64,000 bases of DNA from Amphiura filiformis. Its lineage: Eukaryota; Echinodermata; Ophiuroidea; Amphilepidida; Amphiuridae. The notes below the pieces were generated by a model. The model was given only the letters and a program-made list of their open reading frames with translations. It was not told the DNA's origin and searched no databases. Position numbers and translations under genes: made by a program. This document shows, piece after piece, positions 62,801 to 64,000 of this stretch. Each line of letters starts with the position of its first letter. Position 1 is the stretch's first letter. The DNA is taken from contig NC_092639.1 of assembly GCF_039555335.1 (NCBI RefSeq), forward strand, positions 35,898,791 to 35,962,790, given 5' to 3'.

Positions 62801-63241
62801 AAGCCAGCATGGTTTTTCTCAATCTTCATATTTCTTGGTTTAAATTTAGTCTGCTTTCTTTGCATATTTGTGTGTTATTTCATAATGTTTATAAATGTCA
62901 GAATAATGCGTCAGAAGATGAAAGGGGCAGTAAACAACGAGAGGGATGCAGATTTAAAACTGGCGGTCAAAATGTCGGCGATAGTTGGTACAGATTTTAT
63001 ATGTTGGATGCCAGTAATTATCATGGGTCTCCTCTCCCAGACGGGAGCCGCCGTGATTCCACTGCAGATGTACACATGGTCTGTTGTATTTATCATCCCT
63101 ATAAATTCGTCCCTTAATCCATATTTATACACAATCGCGTCTCTAATTACTGATTATAGAAAGGCAGGTAAAAAATCAAAATCTATATCGTCAGTCTCAG
63201 ATATGTCAATGAGACAAACAAATGTAACAGAGGCAGAGTAA
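35743..63241 (+). CDS. CUB-LDLa-LRR seven-transmembrane receptor, copy B (complete span, two frameshifts)
   Basis: Complete tandem paralog of copy A in 21 exons, from a signal-peptide exon to a taa stop; product about 1,450 residues if read through in frame. Exon order, phases and splice sites match copy A one for one. Two single-base deletions relative to copy A interrupt the frame: a T run in CUB4 (54698-54703) and an A run in the first intracellular loop (62293-62297). Both are in homopolymers, so sequencing or assembly error is as plausible as true inactivation; all other exons are open and splice sites intact. The cytoplasmic tail is longer than in copy A and rich in Ser ([15 protein letters not shown]), as expected for kinase and arrestin contacts. 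Role inferred as for copy A. Confidence 0.85.
36108..36470 (+). CDS. Copy B exon: CUB1
   Basis: 363-nt phase 1-1 exon, acceptor attgcag, donor gtaata. Begins ICGSETKD, giving the first CUB cysteine, then SPNYPYYYP and VDCTWYF. Two cysteines only. Confidence 0.92.
36855..37365. mobile_element. Nested MITE with ~66-bp TIRs and TTGAC target duplication
   Basis: CAGTCCGGTCCGACTGCCTG at the left and its complement at the right, with about one mismatch over some 66 nt. Direct TTGAC flanks on both sides (36850-36854 and 37366-37370). Confidence 0.88.
37658..37922. mobile_element. Nested MITE with TACCGTARAATTCCGTC ends
   Basis: TACCGTAGAATTCCGTCT through CATATATGCCTCTAAACGAG at the left, and the complement at the right ending in TTTTACGGTA. 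TA target-site type. Confidence 0.85.
39439..39983. repeat. Long foldback element in copy B intron
   Basis: Counterpart of 729-1299. The left arm has lost an internal piece, but an inner inverted pair (GATTTGAAAGTTGCA and its complement) is better kept than in copy A. Confidence 0.72.
39984..42084 (+). other. Copy B intron, segment without copy A counterpart
   Basis: About 2 kb. Ends of Tc1/mariner type may be present (GGGACACTCTGTA near 40889, GGGACACCCTGTA near 41754) but no matching partner end was found. A near-direct repeat of about 60 nt lies at 41850-41920 and 41953-42020. No exon recognised. Confidence 0.45.
42715..42822 (+). CDS. Copy B exon: LDLa1 (divergent)
   Basis: 108-nt exon equivalent to 2717-2824; six cysteines kept, no SDE end. 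Separated from CUB1 by a 6.2-kb intron enlarged by transposon insertions. Confidence 0.8.
43431..43584 (+). repeat. Two-unit 77-bp tandem repeat
   Basis: GAAGGTTGCAGCCCTGGGG to ATCTAAGACA repeated twice with about five differences. Confidence 0.85.
44036..44420. repeat. Foldback element, copy B only
   Basis: Arms contain AATTATCAAGCACGAATCAC and CACAACATTGT with complements on the far side; total about 385 nt, arms about 130 nt. Confidence 0.75.
45043..46401. mobile_element. Third TGTGACC-family element, interrupted
   Basis: Ends TGTGACTGGACGCGGCGAAT and GATTCGCTGCGTCCACTCACA match the family. An insertion of about 0.8 kb (about 45496-46308), including a tRNA-like segment, splits it. Copy B only. 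Confidence 0.7.
46115..46198 (+). tRNA. tRNA-like segment (class II length), probably pseudogene or SINE head
   Basis: TGGCCGAGCGG is a good A box/D arm, GGTTCGAGTCC a perfect B box, and CCACGG pairs with CTGTGG to form an acceptor-like stem; 84 nt fits a Ser/Leu-type tRNA. The anticodon stem pairs poorly and the loop lacks T33, so no identity is assigned. Confidence 0.45.
46597..46714. repeat. Small foldback MITE, copy B
   Basis: Counterpart of 5505-5605, with better matched ends (GGCGGAGGTGCCCTATTTA and ATAGGGCGCCTCC) and a longer AATT-repeat loop. Confidence 0.72.
46787..46903 (+). CDS. Copy B exon: LDLa2
   Basis: 117-nt exon equivalent to 5677-5793; NCMDGSDE calcium motif present. Confidence 0.92.
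47962..48111. repeat. 150-nt foldback, copy B only
   Basis: Arms of about 70 nt: GAGAATAAA, TTTTTAGCCGCTG and GCATCTATCGTCTCATAT, then the complements. Lies in a roughly 1.3-kb block that copy A lacks. Confidence 0.8.
49389..49672. mobile_element. MITE with GGGCTATTCCATTT ends, copy B only
   Basis: GGGCTATTCCATTTAAAATC and its near-complement at the far end; inverted repeats of about 90 nt. Copy A is uninterrupted here (near 7951), so it inserted after the duplication. It ends 75 bp before the CUB2 exon. Confidence 0.85.
49748..50107 (+). CDS. Copy B exon: CUB2
   Basis: 360-nt exon equivalent to 8027-8386. By eye about 13 residues differ from copy A with only about five silent changes. A copy-B-only MITE ends 75 bp upstream. 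Confidence 0.92.
50108..52304 (+). other. Copy B intron, CUB2 to LDLa3
   Basis: The first ~300 nt match copy A; the rest is copy-B specific and includes the 41-bp palindrome array at 50982-51145. No exon recognised. Confidence 0.55.
50982..51145. repeat. Array of alternating palindromes, 41-bp period
   Basis: GCATATGC occurs at 50999, 51040, 51081 and 51122, exactly 41 bp apart. Between them lie TACATACTTTCCAAAAGTATG-type mirror segments that also pair with themselves. Confidence 0.9.
52305..52424 (+). CDS. Copy B exon: LDLa3
   Basis: 120-nt exon equivalent to 9747-9866; ECMDWSDEW kept. Confidence 0.9.
52748..53107 (+). CDS. Copy B exon: CUB3
   Basis: 360-nt exon equivalent to 10220-10579; about four amino-acid differences from copy A. 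Confidence 0.92.
53200..53751. mobile_element. TIR element, TGTGACCGTACAC family, copy B
   Basis: Counterpart of 10672-11256, present before the gene duplication. Confidence 0.78.
54021..54134 (+). CDS. Copy B exon: LDLa4
   Basis: 114-nt exon equivalent to 11509-11622; one Pro-to-Ser change seen. [13 protein letters not shown] kept. Confidence 0.93.
54346..54731 (+). CDS. Copy B exon: CUB4 with 1-nt deletion
   Basis: 386 nt against 387 in copy A. A T run (54698-54703) has six T instead of seven, so the frame meets TGA near the end of the domain, in the last strand. Otherwise nearly identical to copy A (about three substitutions). Flanking splice sites are intact. Confidence 0.9.
55467..55586 (+). 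CDS. Copy B exon: LDLa5
   Basis: 120-nt exon equivalent to 13438-13557, donor gtgagt; GLDE end in place of SDE. Confidence 0.88.
56010..56198 (+). CDS. Copy B exon: CUB5, first half
   Basis: 189-nt exon equivalent to 13875-14063; about five residue changes. Confidence 0.9.
56457..56630 (+). CDS. Copy B exon: CUB5, second half
   Basis: 174-nt exon equivalent to 14480-14653; about four residue changes. Confidence 0.9.
57111..57212. repeat. Foldback MITE in copy B, left arm shortened
   Basis: Counterpart of 15219-15350; here the right arm keeps CCCACTTCTGGCAC and the left arm has lost most of its length. Confidence 0.68.
57274..57387 (+). CDS. Copy B exon: LDLa6
   Basis: 114-nt exon equivalent to 15404-15517, acceptor ttctcag. 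Confidence 0.9.
57602..58291. mobile_element. 690-bp MITE with CCCAGCAAACAC ends, copy B only
   Basis: CCCAGCAAACACAAAAACG and CGTTTTGTGTTTGCTGGG form the termini. Inside, AATGTCGGGTTATATAAAGG recurs twice forward and its relatives twice inverted, with many AAAACGTTTT words. Absent at the matching copy A site (about 15740). Confidence 0.85.
58447..58578 (+). CDS. Copy B exon: LDLa7
   Basis: 132-nt exon equivalent to 15890-16021; the unusual donor gtattc is also conserved. Confidence 0.88.
59005..59125 (+). CDS. Copy B exon: LRR N-terminal cap
   Basis: 121-nt exon equivalent to 16471-16591; phase 1 to phase 2. Confidence 0.9.
59341..59412 (+). CDS. Copy B exon: LRR1
   Basis: 72-nt phase 2-2 exon equivalent to 16771-16842. 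Confidence 0.9.
59533..59604 (+). CDS. Copy B exon: LRR2
   Basis: 72-nt phase 2-2 exon equivalent to 16977-17048. Confidence 0.9.
59728..59799 (+). CDS. Copy B exon: LRR3
   Basis: 72-nt phase 2-2 exon equivalent to 17192-17263. Confidence 0.9.
59981..60430. repeat. Foldback element in LRR3-LRR4 intron, copy B only
   Basis: Arms of about 150 nt contain GCAGAATGGT, AAAATTGGCACAGATGTAGC and AAGATGGCGGGTAGAGGTCA, with complements on the far side. The copy A intron is shorter and lacks it. Confidence 0.82.
60561..60632 (+). CDS. Copy B exon: LRR4
   Basis: 72-nt phase 2-2 exon equivalent to 17658-17729; preceded by an intron enlarged by a foldback element. Confidence 0.88.
60633..61534 (+). other. 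Copy B intron, LRR4 to LRR5
   Basis: Holds a direct repeat, GTATGACCGCTAAAAGAAGT at about 60961 and 61030, and G-rich low-complexity DNA at 60800-60920. The copy A intron is about half as long. No further LRR exon was found in either copy. Confidence 0.5.
61535..61618 (+). CDS. Copy B exon: LRR5 (84 nt)
   Basis: 84-nt phase 2-2 exon equivalent to 18191-18274, with the same A-rich acceptor. Confidence 0.78.
62105..63241 (+). CDS. Copy B exon: hinge, seven-helix domain and full tail, with 1-nt deletion
   Basis: Equivalent to 18570-19641, with about 15 residue differences. Five A at 62293-62297 replace six in copy A, shifting the frame just after TM1, where the protein would end REKRIL. Downstream everything from TM2 to the tail is open, with DRF, CWMP and NPYLY intact. 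The tail runs to TNVTEAE and a taa stop. Confidence 0.9.
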
Positions 63242-64000
63242 AAAAATCCCAGAAATCGATCGCAAAATTCATATAATTAGTTCAATACGCATACGCATGC
63301 TCGGATTGCACGATTCTTATAATGATTAACATTGTTTGTTTGTTTGTTTGTTGTTTGTTTGTTTGTTCAACCGGTCGGTCCGGCTGATACACACTTAGTT
63401 CCTGATGGGACCAGGCTCAAGCAAAATGCTAGCCTGTATGAAGACAAAAGAATGAGACAGAATGGCAGAAAAATGGGCAAGGAAAAGGAAGGCCACTTCC
63501 TAGCAATCAACTATACAATGCTCTCAGAGTATTGTTGAATCTACATCTACATCTACAGGAATACGGTCCATGAATCGTCTCACCTGTCGAACAATATGAA
63601 TAGTTTACCATTGTAACTACTTTATTTACCTTGGGTCCCTGAGATTATTGCAATTAAGAAATTGGCAGGACACTCGGGTCACCACAAACTTCTTTGTGAT
63701 GCGACTAGATTTCCCATGGCTGCAATCTGTTTCCCCCATAGAAGCCCATTCAGCTCATGTGTCGATCGATTGTATTTACACGTGGCTTGTAGATGAAAAC
63801 ATTTAGAAATTTTTGTAATGAGGTAAAAATACAGGGTGCATAAAATATTCAATTGCAGAGTAGTTTGCGATTTACACATACGTAAAGCTAGACATTTGAG
63901 TTCAACTCCTATAGCCACCATTTCAGGGATTACTTCCAGCGGCGATATTCTCGTCATTATTCGCATTCGAATGCCGGACTTAGCGTTCAATTATGTGTGG
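63242..64000 (+). other. 3' flank of copy B
   Basis: Matches the 3' flank of copy A through the dispersed repeat and on to the window end (GAATGCCGGACTTAGCGTTCA corresponds to about 21150). The duplicated block therefore continues past position 64000. Confidence 0.7.
63333..63515 (+). repeat. Dispersed repeat, copy 3
   Basis: Begins with a (TTTG)n run, then CGGTCGGTCCGGCTGATAC and CCTGATGGGACCAGGCTCAA. Same position relative to the stop codon as copy 1. Confidence 0.7.

Overview
The window is animal genomic DNA: AT-rich, with short coding exons spread through long introns, (TTAGGG)n DNA and a heavy load of small inverted-repeat transposons. The receptor type, the repeat families and the TTAGGG telomere-type repeat suggest a marine invertebrate deuterostome, most likely an echinoderm. 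That is an inference; nothing here fixes the species.

The only convincing host genes are two tandem, same-strand copies of one receptor gene. Copy A (1-19641) enters the window inside its first CUB exon. Copy B (35743-63241) is complete from its signal-peptide exon to its stop codon. Each encodes, in order, CUB1, LDLa1, LDLa2, CUB2, LDLa3, CUB3, LDLa4, CUB4, LDLa5, CUB5 (two exons), LDLa6, LDLa7, an LRR N-terminal cap, five leucine-rich repeats and a rhodopsin-class seven-helix domain. The full product is about 1,450 residues. The 72-nt phase-2 LRR exons and single-exon 7TM are the classic gene structure of LGR receptors (glycoprotein-hormone, relaxin and GRL101-type). The alternating CUB/LDLa ectodomain of symmetric phase 1-1 exons is the unusual part. 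All 19 full exons shared by the copies match one to one in order and phase. All have equal length except CUB4 (387 versus 386 nt) and the 7TM exon, whose 3' end differs.

The copies differ in informative ways. Copy A has an intact frame throughout the window, but its cytoplasmic tail ends early because extra sequence disrupts it. Copy B keeps the longer serine-rich tail but has two single-base deletions, both in homopolymer runs (CUB4 and the first intracellular loop). Divergence is uneven: CUB2 carries about 13 amino-acid differences, CUB4 only one. The duplicated block continues downstream of both stop codons and runs to the end of the window, so a further copy may lie beyond it.

The 14-kb spacer (about 21300-35740) holds no host gene that I can support. 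It contains a 5'-truncated CR1/Jockey-type LINE end, TTAA-flanked MITEs, a decayed Tc1 transposon inside a large palindrome, a mariner-like long-TIR element, an (TTTATTCA)n satellite, a possible old solo LTR and other inverted-repeat elements. The introns carry many more. Elements at matching sites in both copies (for example 729-1299 and 39439-39983) predate the duplication. Others are in one copy only, including a 262-bp interstitial telomeric tract in copy A and a 2.57-kb nested transposon stack in copy B.
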